In this document: positions 1 to 9,241 of the stretch, in pieces
Layout of the letters: each line of letters opens with the position of its first letter
Numbering within the stretch: position 1 is the stretch's first letter
Source: Stutzerimonas nosocomialis
GTDB lineage: Bacteria; Pseudomonadota; Gammaproteobacteria; Pseudomonadales; Pseudomonadaceae
Direction of reading: 5' to 3'
NCBI RefSeq assembly: GCF_005876855.1
Contig: NZ_QLAE01000003.1
Span: 153,232 to 217,231, forward strand
Length of the DNA stretch: 64,000 nt
Program-made: the position numbers and the translations under genes
Notes under the pieces: generated by a model
The model's database searches: none
What the model was told of the DNA's origin: nothing
The model's input: only the letters and a program-made list of their open reading frames with translations

Positions 1-1
1 C

Positions 2-268
2 TATGGGTTCTTCTACTTCGTCGCCCACGACGGCCTGGTGCATCACCGCTGGCCGCTGCGCTACGTGCCGCGCAACGGCTACCTCAAGCGGCTCTACCAG
101 GCGCACCGGCTGCACCATGCGGTCGAAGGCAGGGAGCGCTGCGTCTCGTTCGGCTTTCTCTACGCGCCGCCGGTGGCCGTGCTGCGCCAGCAGCTGCGCG
201 AACTGCACGGCGGGCGACTGCGCCGCGCTAGCGAGGCCGGCTCCACAGACCGGCAGGACGCGGCCTGA
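2..268 (+). CDS. crtZ: Beta-carotene 3-hydroxylase CrtZ, 5'-truncated by window edge
   Basis: This is the C-terminal 88 residues of a membrane diiron hydroxylase that converts beta-carotene to zeaxanthin. The frame opens already inside the protein (YGFFYFVAHDGLVHHRWP) and keeps the family's C-terminal histidine motifs HDGLVHHR and HRLHHAVEG plus the conserved VSFGFLYAPP block. The true start lies upstream of the window. It converges with crtB on the other strand and their 3' ends overlap by 41 bases, the usual crtB/crtZ arrangement in Pantoea-type zeaxanthin clusters. Identification is firm from the motifs and the neighbours. Confidence 0.93.
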   Translation, partial: YGFFYFVAHDGLVHHRWPLRYVPRNGYLKRLYQAHRLHHAVEGRERCVSFGFLYAPPVAVLRQQLRELHGGRLRRASEAGSTDRQDAA

Positions 269-1154
269 CCTTCATCCAGCGAGAAGCCAGCGCCGTCCCG
301 GCACCGCCGAGCAGAAAGCACAGCTTCTGCGCGCGACTGGTCGACACCCGGCTATCCCAGGCATGGGCGCCGCGTGCCTTGACTTCGATACCGATCTGTC
401 GATAGACCGCATGGGCGGTCGCGATCGACCACGCCGAGCGCAACGGCAGGTCGGCGAGCCCCTGCAGCGCCGAGGCGTAATAGGGTTCGGCCAGGTCCAC
501 CAGCCGCGCCGCCAGCACGGCCAGGGCCCGCCGATGTCGCGGCTCGGCCAGCTCGCTGGCGGGCACCCCGACCTCGGCGAGCCATTCGGCCGGCAGGTAG
601 ACCCGGCCGATGGCCGCGTCCTCGACGATGTCACGCGCGATATTGGTGAGCTGGAAGGCAAGCCCCAGGTCGCAGGCGCGATCGAGCGTGGCCTCGTCCT
701 CGGCGCCCATCACCCGCGCCATCATCAGCCCCACCACGCCGGCGACCCGGTAGCAGTAGAGCAGCGTGTCGTCGAGGGACTGGTAATGCAGGTCCTCGAC
801 GTCCATGCGAAACCCTTGCAGATGCTCCAGCGGATACCGCCTCGGGATCGCATGGCGCTGCACCACCGCCTGGAACGCGGCGAATGCGGGATCGCTCATC
901 GGCCGGCCTCGATACGCCTGCTCGGTGAGTTCCACCAGTTCGGCCAGGCGCGTCTGGCCTGCCGAGCGATCGCCCGCCTGCTGCCCATGCCCGAGCACCT
1001 GCCCGTCGATCACGTCGTCGCAATGCCGGCACCAGGCATAGAGCATCACCGCGCTCTGCCGGGTGCGCTCGTCGAACAGCCTGGCGGCCGCGGCGAAGCT
1101 CCGGGAGCCGAGGTTGATCGCCTGGGTCGAGTGACTGACAACCTGCTCGTTCAT
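228..1154 (-). CDS. crtB: Phytoene synthase CrtB
   Basis: Phytoene synthase joins two geranylgeranyl-PP molecules head to head, the first committed carotenoid step. The 308-residue protein starts MNEQVVSHSTQAINLGSRSF; it carries the first aspartate motif (DDVID, residues 46-50) and the second near residue 170 (ARDIVEDA followed by GRVYLP), which bind the diphosphates through magnesium. I chose the ATG at 1154 because it forms an ATGA overlap with the crtI stop and begins the family homology; the frame stays open upstream but that part is crtI antiphase translation. It is the last gene of the fni-crtX-Y-I-B operon, so translation is probably coupled to crtI. Confidence 0.96.
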   Translation of the reverse strand: MNEQVVSHSTQAINLGSRSFAAAARLFDERTRQSAVMLYAWCRHCDDVIDGQVLGHGQQAGDRSAGQTRLAELVELTEQAYRGRPMSDPAFAAFQAVVQRHAIPRRYPLEHLQGFRMDVEDLHYQSLDDTLLYCYRVAGVVGLMMARVMGAEDEATLDRACDLGLAFQLTNIARDIVEDAAIGRVYLPAEWLAEVGVPASELAEPRHRRALAVLAARLVDLAEPYYASALQGLADLPLRSAWSIATAHAVYRQIGIEVKARGAHAWDSRVSTSRAQKLCFLLGGAGTALASRWMKVRPRPAGLWSRPR

Positions 1155-2674
1155 GGCCGTACGCCCTGCTGCAGCGCTTCGAGCATCAGCCCCGCCGTGG
1201 CCTTGGCCGAGCCGACAACGCCCGGCACGCCGGCGCCCGGATGGGTGCCGGCGCCGACGACGTAGAGATTGGGGATCTTGTCGTCGCGGTTGTGGGGGCG
1301 GAACCAGGCGCTCTGGGTGAGGATCGGCTCCAGCGAGAAGGCCGAGCCCAGGTGCGCGTTGAGCTCGTCGCGAAAATCGTGCGGCGTGAAGATCCGATGG
1401 GTCACCAGATCCTCGCGCAACCCCGGCAGGTAGTGGCGCTCCAGGTAGTCGAAGATCCGGTCGCGATAACGCGGCCCCTCGACGGCCCAATCGATGTCGG
1501 CCGTGCCCAGGTGCGGCACTGGCGCGAGTACGTAGTGGCTGGCGCAGCCTTCGGGCGCGAGCGACGGATCGGTCACGCAGGGCGCATGCAGGTAGAGCGA
1601 GAAATCGTCGGCCAGCGTCTCGCGCCGGAAAATGTCGTCGATCAGCTCACGATAGCGCGGCCCGAAGCAGACCGTGTGGTGCTGCAGGTGCGGGTGACGG
1701 CGCTTGAGGCCGAAGTGGATGACGAACAGCGACATCGAGAAGCGCTTCTTCGACAACCGCGCCGCCTCCTGCCGGCCGCGCGGCTCGTGCCTCAGCAGCG
1801 CCTTGTAGGTATGCACCACGTCGGCATTGGAGGCGGCGGCATCGGTGTCGAAGCGGCGCCCGTCCTCGGTGACCACGCCACTCACCCTACCACCCTCAAG
1901 GTCGATCCGCGCCACCGGCGCCTCGAGCTCCAGATGCCCACCCAGATCCTGGAACAGCCGCACCATGGCGTTGACCAGCGCCCCGGTGCCGCCCCGGGGA
2001 AACCACACCCCGCCCTGGCGCTCCAGCGCGTGGATCAGGGCATAGATCGACGAGGTTTCGAACGGGTTGCCGCCCACCAGCAGGGAGTGGAACGACAGCG
2101 CCTGGCGCAACTGGTCGTCCTCGATGAAGCGGGCCACCATGCCGTAGACGCTGCGCCAGGCCTGAAGTTTGGCGAGCTGGGGCCCGGCGTTGATCATGCT
2201 GCGAAAGGATAGGAACGGCACGCTGCCGAGCTTGACGTAGCCCTCCTCGTAGACCGCACGCGAATAATCGAGAAAGCGCCGGTAACCGTCCACGTCGCGC
2301 GGGTTCTTCGCGCCGATCTGGCGATCCAGCTCCGCCTGGTCATTGACGTAGTCGAAGCGGTAGCCGTCTTCCCAGCACAGCCGGTAGAACGGGCTCACCG
2401 GGAGCAACTCCACGTAGTCGGCCATGCGCTTGCCCGCCAGGGTGAACAGCTCCTCGAGGGCCGCCGGATCGGTGATCACCGTGGGGCCGGCATCGAAGGT
2501 GAAACCCTGATCGTGCCAGACGTACGCGCGGCCGCCCGGCTTGTCGCGCTTCTCCAGCACGGTGGTCTGCACGCCGCCGGCCTGCAGGCGGATCGCCAGG
2601 GCCAGGCCGCCGAAGCCGGCGCCGATGACCACCGCGCGCCTGGGCGCGGATCCAACGCGTTCGAATCTACTCAT
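1151..2674 (-). CDS. crtI: Phytoene desaturase CrtI
   Basis: Bacterial phytoene desaturase takes phytoene through four desaturations to lycopene using FAD. The 507-residue protein has the N-terminal dinucleotide-binding motif (VVIGAGFGGLALAIRL, from about residue 15), the following E-KRDKPGGRAY segment, and the C-terminal family signature NLYVVGAGTHPGAGVPGV. Length is normal for the family. The ATG at 2674 overlaps the crtY stop by four bases, and its AAGGG ribosome-binding site lies inside the crtY 3' end. It sits between crtY and crtB in the same operon. Confidence 0.97.
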   Translation of the reverse strand: MSRFERVGSAPRRAVVIGAGFGGLALAIRLQAGGVQTTVLEKRDKPGGRAYVWHDQGFTFDAGPTVITDPAALEELFTLAGKRMADYVELLPVSPFYRLCWEDGYRFDYVNDQAELDRQIGAKNPRDVDGYRRFLDYSRAVYEEGYVKLGSVPFLSFRSMINAGPQLAKLQAWRSVYGMVARFIEDDQLRQALSFHSLLVGGNPFETSSIYALIHALERQGGVWFPRGGTGALVNAMVRLFQDLGGHLELEAPVARIDLEGGRVSGVVTEDGRRFDTDAAASNADVVHTYKALLRHEPRGRQEAARLSKKRFSMSLFVIHFGLKRRHPHLQHHTVCFGPRYRELIDDIFRRETLADDFSLYLHAPCVTDPSLAPEGCASHYVLAPVPHLGTADIDWAVEGPRYRDRIFDYLERHYLPGLREDLVTHRIFTPHDFRDELNAHLGSAFSLEPILTQSAWFRPHNRDDKIPNLYVVGAGTHPGAGVPGVVGSAKATAGLMLEALQQGVRP

Positions 2675-3840
2675 CGGGAGCCCTTGAGGTGCAGGTTGCC
2701 GGCGGCCAGCGCACGCATCGCCTCGCCGACCGGAACCGGAGGTTTGCCGGAAACGATGCGCAGCCGGTCCCAGGGGGTCAGGCGCGCCGCATAGAAGCGC
2801 TGGATCAGCGGCTCGCGCAGCCGGTAGAAACGCTGCATGACCTGCCAGCGACGGTCCGGCCGCCCGGCCATGAACAGCATGCGGTTGAGCAGCCGGAAGA
2901 ACCGGCGTTCACGCCATTGCCGCCGCGCATGCGCGCCGATGGCCGCGCACAGCTCGGCACTGGCCCAGCGGTCGAGCGCGAGCAGGTGGTCGGCCAGGCG
3001 CACCGCATCGGGGAGCGAATAGCCGGTGGTCGGATGAAACAGGCCGGCCGACAGGCCGCTCAGGGGCACGCCGTTGGCCTCGCGCCAGAACGCCTCCATG
3101 TCCCCCGACAGCACGATGGGCAGCACGCCCTGCTCTTCCCGCTCGATCCCGCTGATGCGCCAGCCCTGGGCAGCGGCGTAAGCGGCGATGTTGTCGCGCA
3201 GGGCTTCGGGCGCGACCGCCTCGCCGTCGGCGTAGTAGGTGTCCTCGATCAGCAGGCGGTCGGCGGCAAGCGGCAGCACGTAGATGAACCGGTAGCCGTC
3301 GTGCTGGGCCACGCTCGCGTCCATCAGGATCGGCCCGCCCAGGCCATGGGGCGCGGCGAGTCGCACCTCCTGGCCGAGAAATTTCTGAAAGCCCAGGGCC
3401 AGATGACGGCTGCGGCGCACGCCCCGGCCGTCGATCACCGCGGGCGCCCTCAGCACCTCGCCGCCCGCCAGCACCACCCGCTGCGGCTCCACCGTTGCCA
3501 CCTCGGCATCGAGGCGCACGGCATCGCCCAACCGCTCCGTCAGGCACCGATGGAACTGGCCGGACAGCAGCGAGGCATAGCCGCTGCGCAGCGCTCGCCG
3601 CAGCTGGGGAAAGATGACCCGGTAGTGATCCCAGCGCTGCGAGACCAGTGGGGCGATCCAGGCATGCTGGGCTGCGCTCAGGTCATGCTCATGAAACGAC
3701 CAGGTGTGATTGCCGCCGAGCACCGGACCCTGTTCGAGGAGCAACACCCGCAGCCCCGGCCGTGCCTCGTGCAGCCGCCAGGCGAGCAGGCCGTTCGCCA
3801 GGCCGCCACCGACGAGGATGAGGTCGGCATCAAAGGTCAT
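2671..3840 (-). CDS. crtY: Lycopene beta-cyclase CrtY
   Basis: CrtY cyclises both ends of lycopene to give beta-carotene. The 389-residue protein opens with a dinucleotide-binding fold (ADLILVGGGLANGLLAWRL) and has the family features LEQGPVLGGNHTWSFHEHDL and, later, the SGLFHPTTGYSLPDAVRLA block. I prefer the ATG at 3840, which has a GAGGGG ribosome-binding site about five bases upstream; a GTG at 3846 would sit directly on that site. The start overlaps the 3' end of crtX by 11 bases. It belongs to the CrtY/CrtL flavoprotein cyclase class, and family membership is not in doubt. Confidence 0.96.
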   Translation of the reverse strand: MTFDADLILVGGGLANGLLAWRLHEARPGLRVLLLEQGPVLGGNHTWSFHEHDLSAAQHAWIAPLVSQRWDHYRVIFPQLRRALRSGYASLLSGQFHRCLTERLGDAVRLDAEVATVEPQRVVLAGGEVLRAPAVIDGRGVRRSRHLALGFQKFLGQEVRLAAPHGLGGPILMDASVAQHDGYRFIYVLPLAADRLLIEDTYYADGEAVAPEALRDNIAAYAAAQGWRISGIEREEQGVLPIVLSGDMEAFWREANGVPLSGLSAGLFHPTTGYSLPDAVRLADHLLALDRWASAELCAAIGAHARRQWRERRFFRLLNRMLFMAGRPDRRWQVMQRFYRLREPLIQRFYAARLTPWDRLRIVSGKPPVPVGEAMRALAAGNLHLKGSR

Positions 3841-5119
3841 CGACACCCCTCACCAGCGGCCGGTTGCGCCTGACCGCCGCTTCGATCAGATCAGCGGCGC
3901 GCGGCGCACCGCCGGACAGCCGAACGTCGCGCCCCAGAGCGCCGGCACGCTCGCGAAAGCCCGGCTCGCCCAGCAGCCGCGACAGGGCGCTGCAAAGGCT
4001 GCGACCGCGGGCGAGCCGATGGTTCAGGCGCAGGCCGACGCCCGTGTATTCGACCCGCGCGGCCACGCCGGGCTGGTCGAAGGCGATCGGCAGCGCCAGC
4101 ACCGGAACGCCGGCTTCCAGCGCATCGAGCACGGTATTGAGCCCGGCGTGGGTGATCACCGCCTGGGCGTTGGCCAACACCGCGCGCTGCGGCGCGAAGT
4201 CCGTCACCCAGGTCGCGCCGTCCTGGTACAGCCGCTGCTCCTGGCGGCCGTCCAGCCCGCCGCAGTGGGCCAGCAGCAACTGCACGTCAAGCTCACGACA
4301 GGCCCTGGCGATGCGCTGGAACAACCCGAAACGGTGCCCCTGGAGGGTGCCGAGGGACGCGAACACGAAGGGCCGGCGCGCTTCGATGGGCACGTTCAAC
4401 GGCGGCTCGTCCCGCAGCGGCAGGCGCAGCGGGCCCACCGCATGGACATGATCCGGCAGCGCCTGGCGGGGAAAATCGAAGCCGGCCGGTGTCTGGCTTA
4501 TCTGCAGCAAGGGCGAGAGGCATTCGCTGAGGGTCTGGCGCGGCACCAGGCCGAACGCTTCGGCGTGGGCCGCGATCACGTCGCCGTGGGGCCGCATCAT
4601 CCAGTCGTAGACTCGGGCGCTGTGCAGGTTGAGCTGCTCGCCCCAGGGCGTCGCCTGGTAGCGCCAGGGCATCACCGGCAACGGCACCCGCGGCTCGCGG
4701 TTGAACGGCAGCGCGCAGGCGACCGAGACATAGGGCAAGCCCAGCGATTCGGCCACCAGCGCGCCGGCGGGCTCCATCTGGTCGGCGATCACCGCCTCCA
4801 CGCCCAGGCTCGACAGCACCAGCGGCGCTTCGCGGCAGAGCATGTCGGTCGCGGTCGCCAGGTCGGCGATCACCCTCTTGAGTCCCCATGGCCCGCCGGG
4901 GTTGGCGGCACGGGATATGATCGCCCGCATCGAACCGGGCGGATGGCTGGCGGCACCCACCGCGGCGAACTGCAGTCCGGGATGACTCAGGGCAGCGCGA
5001 ACGTCGGCCTGCTGGATGAAGGTCAGCCGGTGCCCGCGCCCGATCAGTTCGCAGGAAATCGCTTCGAGGGCGCGCAGATGGCTGTGAAAAGGAGGCGCGA
5101 TGACGGCGAAATGCGTCAT
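3830..5119 (-). CDS. crtX: Zeaxanthin glucosyltransferase CrtX
   Basis: CrtX transfers glucose from UDP-glucose to the hydroxyls of zeaxanthin. The 429-residue protein has the N-terminal acceptor-domain start ([20 protein letters not shown]) and a C-terminal UDP-glycosyltransferase signature around residues 318-350 ([20 protein letters not shown], then [13 protein letters not shown]). Its length is close to the Pantoea enzymes. The ATG at 5119 makes an ATGA overlap with the fni stop; earlier in-frame codons fall inside fni. Its presence predicts that the end product is a glycosylated carotenoid rather than free zeaxanthin. Confidence 0.95.
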   Translation of the reverse strand: MTHFAVIAPPFHSHLRALEAISCELIGRGHRLTFIQQADVRAALSHPGLQFAAVGAASHPPGSMRAIISRAANPGGPWGLKRVIADLATATDMLCREAPLVLSSLGVEAVIADQMEPAGALVAESLGLPYVSVACALPFNREPRVPLPVMPWRYQATPWGEQLNLHSARVYDWMMRPHGDVIAAHAEAFGLVPRQTLSECLSPLLQISQTPAGFDFPRQALPDHVHAVGPLRLPLRDEPPLNVPIEARRPFVFASLGTLQGHRFGLFQRIARACRELDVQLLLAHCGGLDGRQEQRLYQDGATWVTDFAPQRAVLANAQAVITHAGLNTVLDALEAGVPVLALPIAFDQPGVAARVEYTGVGLRLNHRLARGRSLCSALSRLLGEPGFRERAGALGRDVRLSGGAPRAADLIEAAVRRNRPLVRGVDDL

Positions 5120-6156
5120 CGCGCACCATCGGTCAGCAGCGGCGCTCGGGACAGCGCGGCCAGGTTCGCCGAACCGGTGCAGAAACAGGCCACGCGCAGC
5201 TGCTGGATCAGCACCTGGAAGTGCTCGATGACCGCCTCGGGGCCAAGCAGCGCGGCATCCAGGACTCCGGCGGCCTGGCCGACCAGGTTGGCCCCCAGAC
5301 GAATCGCCTTGGCCGCATCGACGCCATCGCGAATGCCGCCGGAGGCGATCAGCGTCGTTCCCGGACACTCCTGACGCACCCGTTGCAGCGCCAGCGCAGT
5401 GGGAATTCCCCAGCCCGCGAACGCCTGGGCGATCGCCCGCTGTTGCGGGTCGGCGGCGCGCTCGGCCTCCACGGCCGCCCAGCTGGTGCCGCCGGCCCCG
5501 GCGATGTCGAGCACCGACACCCCGGCCTCGACCAGCTGCCGCGCCACCCGGGGCGACAGCCCGGCGCCCACCTCCTTCACCACCAGGGGCACGTCGAGCT
5601 TGGCGGCCAGCCGCTTGATGGCAGACAGCACGCCGCGCCAGTCGCGGTCTCCACCCTGCTGAACGGCCTCCTGCAACGGGTTGAGATGAATGATCAGCGC
5701 ATCGGCCTCGATCATCCCGACCGCGCGGCGCGCCTGGTCCAGGCCATAGCCGGCCACCAGCTGCGCGGCGCCGATGTTGGCGAGCAGCGGCACGCTCGGC
5801 GCCAGCTGACGCAGGTGTCGGGTCAGCCCCTGGTCGGCCTCGGTTTCCAGCGCGATGCGCTGCGAGCCGACCGCCAGCGCTATCCCCAACGTCTCGGCGG
5901 CCACCGCCAGGCTATGGTTGATCTGGACGGCACGCGCCGCGCCGCCGGTCATCGAGCTGATCAGCAGCGGCGCCGCCAGTCGGCGACCGAGCAGCGAGGC
6001 GCCGAGATCCACCTGATCCAGATGCAATTCCGGCAGCGCGCAGTGCTCGAACGCCACCCCGTCGAAGCCGGTCGAGGCCACCCGACGCGCCCGCAGCGGG
6101 TCGAGCACGATATCGAGATGGTCGTTCTTGCGTGTCGCCAGAAGCTCTTCGTTCAT
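5116..6156 (-). CDS. fni: Type 2 isopentenyl-diphosphate isomerase
   Basis: This FMN- and NADPH-dependent enzyme interconverts isopentenyl- and dimethylallyl-diphosphate and so feeds CrtE. The 346-residue protein begins [18 protein letters not shown], with the typical R-K-DH substrate-binding start, and has [16 protein letters not shown] and the glycine-rich FMN phosphate motifs ([26 protein letters not shown]). I use the ATG at 6156, preceded by GGGAG, rather than the ATG six codons upstream. It is unrelated in fold to the Nudix type 1 isomerase. It leads the crtX-Y-I-B operon, and the palindrome upstream probably controls it. Confidence 0.95.
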   Translation of the reverse strand: MNEELLATRKNDHLDIVLDPLRARRVASTGFDGVAFEHCALPELHLDQVDLGASLLGRRLAAPLLISSMTGGAARAVQINHSLAVAAETLGIALAVGSQRIALETEADQGLTRHLRQLAPSVPLLANIGAAQLVAGYGLDQARRAVGMIEADALIIHLNPLQEAVQQGGDRDWRGVLSAIKRLAAKLDVPLVVKEVGAGLSPRVARQLVEAGVSVLDIAGAGGTSWAAVEAERAADPQQRAIAQAFAGWGIPTALALQRVRQECPGTTLIASGGIRDGVDAAKAIRLGANLVGQAAGVLDAALLGPEAVIEHFQVLIQQLRVACFCTGSANLAALSRAPLLTDGAR

Positions 6157-6211
6157 GGTCCGCTCCCAGTCCACTGACCTAATGTTGACGTTCGAGGTCT
6201 CTAATGGTGCC

Positions 6212-6239
6212 GATACTTGTACAGCCTGTACAAGATATC
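6212..6239. promoter_or_regulatory. Palindromic operator candidate between fni and crtE
   Basis: A perfect inverted repeat with 9-base arms, CTTGTACAG at 6216-6224 and CTGTACAAG at 6226-6234 around one central base, is extended by GATA (6212-6215) on the left and TATC (6236-6239) on the right with one extra base. It lies in the 119-base gap between the divergent fni and crtE genes, so a dimeric regulator here could control both directions. The TGTACA half-sites resemble those I remember for the light- and B12-sensing MerR regulators (LitR/CarH) of carotenoid genes. That assignment is inference only; no such regulator gene is in the window. Confidence 0.6.
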
Positions 6240-6275
6240 AGGCTCACTGCGGTCATCCACCGGGAGGCGTATCCA

Positions 6276-7175
6276 ATGGCACTGTCTGTTTCAGACCCGC
6301 ATCCGGATTTCAGGCAAGCCCTCGGAGCGCTCCGTACCCGTGTCGATACCCGGCTCGGCGAGCTGCTGCCCAGCCCGACGCACCCGCAGGATTCCATTGC
6401 CGCCGCCATGCGCGAAGGCGCTCTGGCACCCGGCAAACGGATACGCCCACTGCTGTTGCTGCTCGCCCTGCAGGACCTCGACCAGCTCGACGAAGGCGCC
6501 TTCGATGTCGCCTGCGCGCTGGAAATGATCCACGCCGCCTCCCTGTTTCTGGACGACATGCCCTGCATGGACGACGCCAGCCTGCGCCGCGGTCGGCCGA
6601 CCATCCATGTACAGTTCGGTGAAGACGTCGCGATCCTTGCGGCCGTCGCCCTGCTCAGCCATGCCTTCAGCGTAGCGGCCTGCGCGCCGGGCGTCGCACA
6701 TCCGGTGCGGACGCGGATGGTTTGCCTGCTGTCCCAGGCGATAGGCCCCCAAGGCCTGGTGCGCGGCCAGTACGTCGACCTGCGCGAGGGGCGCCAGCAG
6801 CGCTCGCTGGACGCCATCGCCAGCGCCAACCAGCTCAAGACCGGCTCGCTGTTCACCGCTGCCGTGGAAATAGCGGCGCTGCTGGGTCGCTGCGATGCCC
6901 TGCAGCGCAAGCTGCTGTTCGGCTTCGCGGTCGAACTGGGGCACGCCTTCCAGCTGCTCGACGACCTCGACGACAGCCTGGGCAGCCATCAGACCGGCAA
7001 GGACAGCGGCAAGGACGAAGGCAAGTCCACCGTCGTGTCCCTGCTCGGCGCCGACCACACCCGCCAGCGTCTGAAGGAGCACCTCCACCGCGCCGAAGGC
7101 CAGCTGGCGCGACTGGGCCTGGCCGGCGGATGGTTGCATCAGCTGCTCGAATGCCTGTTCGCGCGGGCGCGCTGA
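6276..7175 (+). CDS. crtE: Geranylgeranyl diphosphate synthase CrtE
   Basis: CrtE condenses isopentenyl-PP units to C20 geranylgeranyl-PP, the carotenoid precursor. The 299-residue polyprenyl synthase has the first aspartate-rich motif DDMPCMDD at about residues 93-100 and the second, DDLDD, at about 229-233, plus GKRIRPLL near the start and the KTGSLF motif in between. The four-residue DDxxxxD form of the first motif is typical of bacterial crtE. The ATG at 6276 has GGGAGG seven bases upstream; a longer frame from 6204 lacks such a site. Unlike the Pantoea order, crtE is divergent from the other crt genes. Confidence 0.95.
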   Translation: MALSVSDPHPDFRQALGALRTRVDTRLGELLPSPTHPQDSIAAAMREGALAPGKRIRPLLLLLALQDLDQLDEGAFDVACALEMIHAASLFLDDMPCMDDASLRRGRPTIHVQFGEDVAILAAVALLSHAFSVAACAPGVAHPVRTRMVCLLSQAIGPQGLVRGQYVDLREGRQQRSLDAIASANQLKTGSLFTAAVEIAALLGRCDALQRKLLFGFAVELGHAFQLLDDLDDSLGSHQTGKDSGKDEGKSTVVSLLGADHTRQRLKEHLHRAEGQLARLGLAGGWLHQLLECLFARAR

Positions 7176-7281
7176 GCCATCACGCCGCCCGTGTTAGACC
7201 TTCATCAGTGCAATGGATGGAGCTAGGAGGCGCGCGGCCCCCTCCTTAGACTCGGGCGCACAAGAAAACCGAGGTGCCCCC

Positions 7282-9084
7282 ATGTCCGAGACCCTGCTCA
7301 GCTCGCGCAACCTGGCGTTCGAACTCTACGAAGTGCTCGATGCCGAAGCGCTGACCCAACGCCCGCGCTACGCCGACCACAACCGCGAGACCTTCGACGC
7401 CGCGCTGTCGACCGCCCGCGGCATCGCCGAGAAGTTCTACGCCCCGCACAACCGCAAGGCCGACGAGAACGAACCGATCTACAAGGACGGCGAAGCCATT
7501 CTTATCCCCGAGGTCAAGCCCGCGGTCGACGCCTTCATCGAGGCCGGCTTCCTCAACGCCTCGCGCCGCTTCGAGGACGGCGGCATGCAGCTGCCGAACC
7601 TGCTGGCGCGGGCCTGCTTCGCCCATTTCCAGGCGGCCAACGTCGGCACCTCCTCCTACGCCATGCTGTCGATGGGCGCCTCGCACCTGATCGAGGCGTT
7701 CGGCAGCGAGGAGCAGAAGCAACGCTTCCTGCAGCCGATGATCGAGGGTCGCTTCTTCGGCACCATGGCGCTGACCGAGCCGCACGCCGGCTCCTCGCTG
7801 TCGGACCTGCGCACCCGTGCCGAGCCGGCCGGCGATGGCAGCTACCGGCTCAAGGGCAACAAGATCTTCATTTCCGGCGGCGACCACGCGCTGTCGGAGA
7901 ACATCGTGCACATGGTGCTGGCCAAGCTGCCGGACGCCCCGCCCGGGGTTAAGGGCATCAGCCTGTTCATCGTGCCCAAGTTCCTGGTCAACGACGACGG
8001 CAGCCTCGGCCCGCGCAACGACGTGCTGCTGGCCGGGCTGTTCCACAAGATGGGCTGGCGCGGCACCACCTCCACGGCGTTGAACTTCGGCGACAACGGC
8101 CAGTGCGTCGGCTACCTCGTCGGCGAGCCGCACAAGGGCCTGTCGTACATGTTCCAGATGATGAACGACGCGCGTATCGGTGTCGGCATGGGCGCGATCA
8201 TGCTCGGCTACGCCGGCTACCTCTATTCGCTCGAATATGCCCGCGAACGCCCGCAGGGCCGGCTGCCGGACGGCAAGGACCCGAGCTCGGCCCAGGTGCC
8301 GATCGTCCAGCACACCGACGTCAAGCGCATGCTGCTGATGCAGAAGGCTTACGTAGAAGGCGCCTTCGACCTGGGGCTGTACGCCGCGCGGCTGGTCGAC
8401 GACCAGCTCACCGCCGAAGCCGAGGAAACCCGGCAGAACGCCCATGAGCTGCTCGACCTGCTGACCCCGATCGTCAAGTCCTGGCCGTCGGAGTTCTGCC
8501 TGAAGGCCAACGAACTGGCGATCCAGGTGCTCGGCGGCCACGGCTACACCCGCGAATACCCGGTCGAGCAGTACTACCGCGACAACCGCCTGAACCCGAT
8601 CCACGAGGGCACCCACGGCATCCAGTCCCTCGACCTGCTCGGCCGCAAGCTGACGCAGAACGGCGGTCGTGGCCTGCGCCACCTGCTCGCGCTGATCCGC
8701 CAGACCTGCGAACAGGCACGCCAGTACGATTCGCTGACACCGCTGCGCGAGCCGCTGCAGGCGCTGCTGGCCCGCCTGGTGCCGATCAGCCAGGGCCTGC
8801 TCGGCGACCTGGTAGGCGGCAAGGTCAACCTGGCGCTGGCCAACTCGGCGCTCTACCTCAAGGTGTTCGGCCACACGGTGATCGGCTGGCGCTGGCTGGA
8901 GCAGGCGATCCGCGCCGAGCAGGGCCTGGCCCGTGGCAACGCGGCCGACGGCGACTTCTACCGGGGCAAGCTGCAGGCCGCGCGCTTCTTCCTGACCTGG
9001 GAGATTCCCGGTTGCCATCCCGACCTCGACCTGCTCGAGGCCCGCGACACCACCACGCTCGACATGCAGGACAGCTGGTTCTGA
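7282..9084 (+). CDS. Acyl-CoA dehydrogenase, DmdC-like with C-terminal extension
   Basis: FAD-dependent acyl-CoA dehydrogenase of the 600-residue class that carries an extra C-terminal domain (about residues 470-600), as in the methylmercaptopropionyl-CoA dehydrogenase DmdC family. Motifs include TEPHAGSSLSDL in the FAD-binding middle domain, KIFISGGDH, and the C-terminal HEGTHGIQSLDLLGRK. The actual substrate cannot be read from sequence; medium or long fatty acyl-CoA is the usual guess. The ATG at 7282 has GAGG upstream and begins MSETLLSSRNLAFELYEVLD, the conserved family start; the frame is open 23 codons further up but without homology. It is a monocistronic backbone gene ended by a clear hairpin terminator. 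Confidence 0.9.
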   Translation: MSETLLSSRNLAFELYEVLDAEALTQRPRYADHNRETFDAALSTARGIAEKFYAPHNRKADENEPIYKDGEAILIPEVKPAVDAFIEAGFLNASRRFEDGGMQLPNLLARACFAHFQAANVGTSSYAMLSMGASHLIEAFGSEEQKQRFLQPMIEGRFFGTMALTEPHAGSSLSDLRTRAEPAGDGSYRLKGNKIFISGGDHALSENIVHMVLAKLPDAPPGVKGISLFIVPKFLVNDDGSLGPRNDVLLAGLFHKMGWRGTTSTALNFGDNGQCVGYLVGEPHKGLSYMFQMMNDARIGVGMGAIMLGYAGYLYSLEYARERPQGRLPDGKDPSSAQVPIVQHTDVKRMLLMQKAYVEGAFDLGLYAARLVDDQLTAEAEETRQNAHELLDLLTPIVKSWPSEFCLKANELAIQVLGGHGYTREYPVEQYYRDNRLNPIHEGTHGIQSLDLLGRKLTQNGGRGLRHLLALIRQTCEQARQYDSLTPLREPLQALLARLVPISQGLLGDLVGGKVNLALANSALYLKVFGHTVIGWRWLEQAIRAEQGLARGNAADGDFYRGKLQAARFFLTWEIPGCHPDLDLLEARDTTTLDMQDSWF

Positions 9085-9131
9085 CCGCCGCCGCGGCGCA
9101 CCGCCCGTCTTTTTTACGGCTTTGAGATCGA

Positions 9132-9158
9132 CGCCCCTCCGCTGAGGGGCGCTTTTTT
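9132..9158 (+). terminator. Rho-independent terminator of the acyl-CoA dehydrogenase gene
   Basis: CGCCCCTC (9132-9139) pairs with GAGGGGCG (9144-9151) across a four-base loop and is followed after one base by six T residues. It lies 48 bases after the acyl-CoA dehydrogenase stop codon. The T-tract runs into the -35 box of the next candidate promoter. Confidence 0.9.
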
Positions 9159-9187
9159 GACAGGCTGTGAAATCATCAGGTTAGAAT
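9157..9187 (+). promoter_or_regulatory. Candidate sigma-70 promoter for cvrA
   Basis: TTGACA (9157-9162) and TAGAAT (9182-9187) are separated by 19 bases, two more than ideal, in front of the antiporter gene 55 bases downstream. The -35 box shares its first two bases with the T-tract of the preceding terminator. Confidence 0.45.
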
Positions 9188-9241
9188 CGATGGCATGCGC
9201 CCTGCATATCCGCCCGGGCGCACCTGCCCTGGAGAGCTCAT

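Noticed and set aside
7225-7250. AGGAGG/CCTCCT inverted repeat before the acyl-CoA dehydrogenase
   Set aside because: Imperfect short stem without T-tract, so neither a clear crtE terminator nor an operator.
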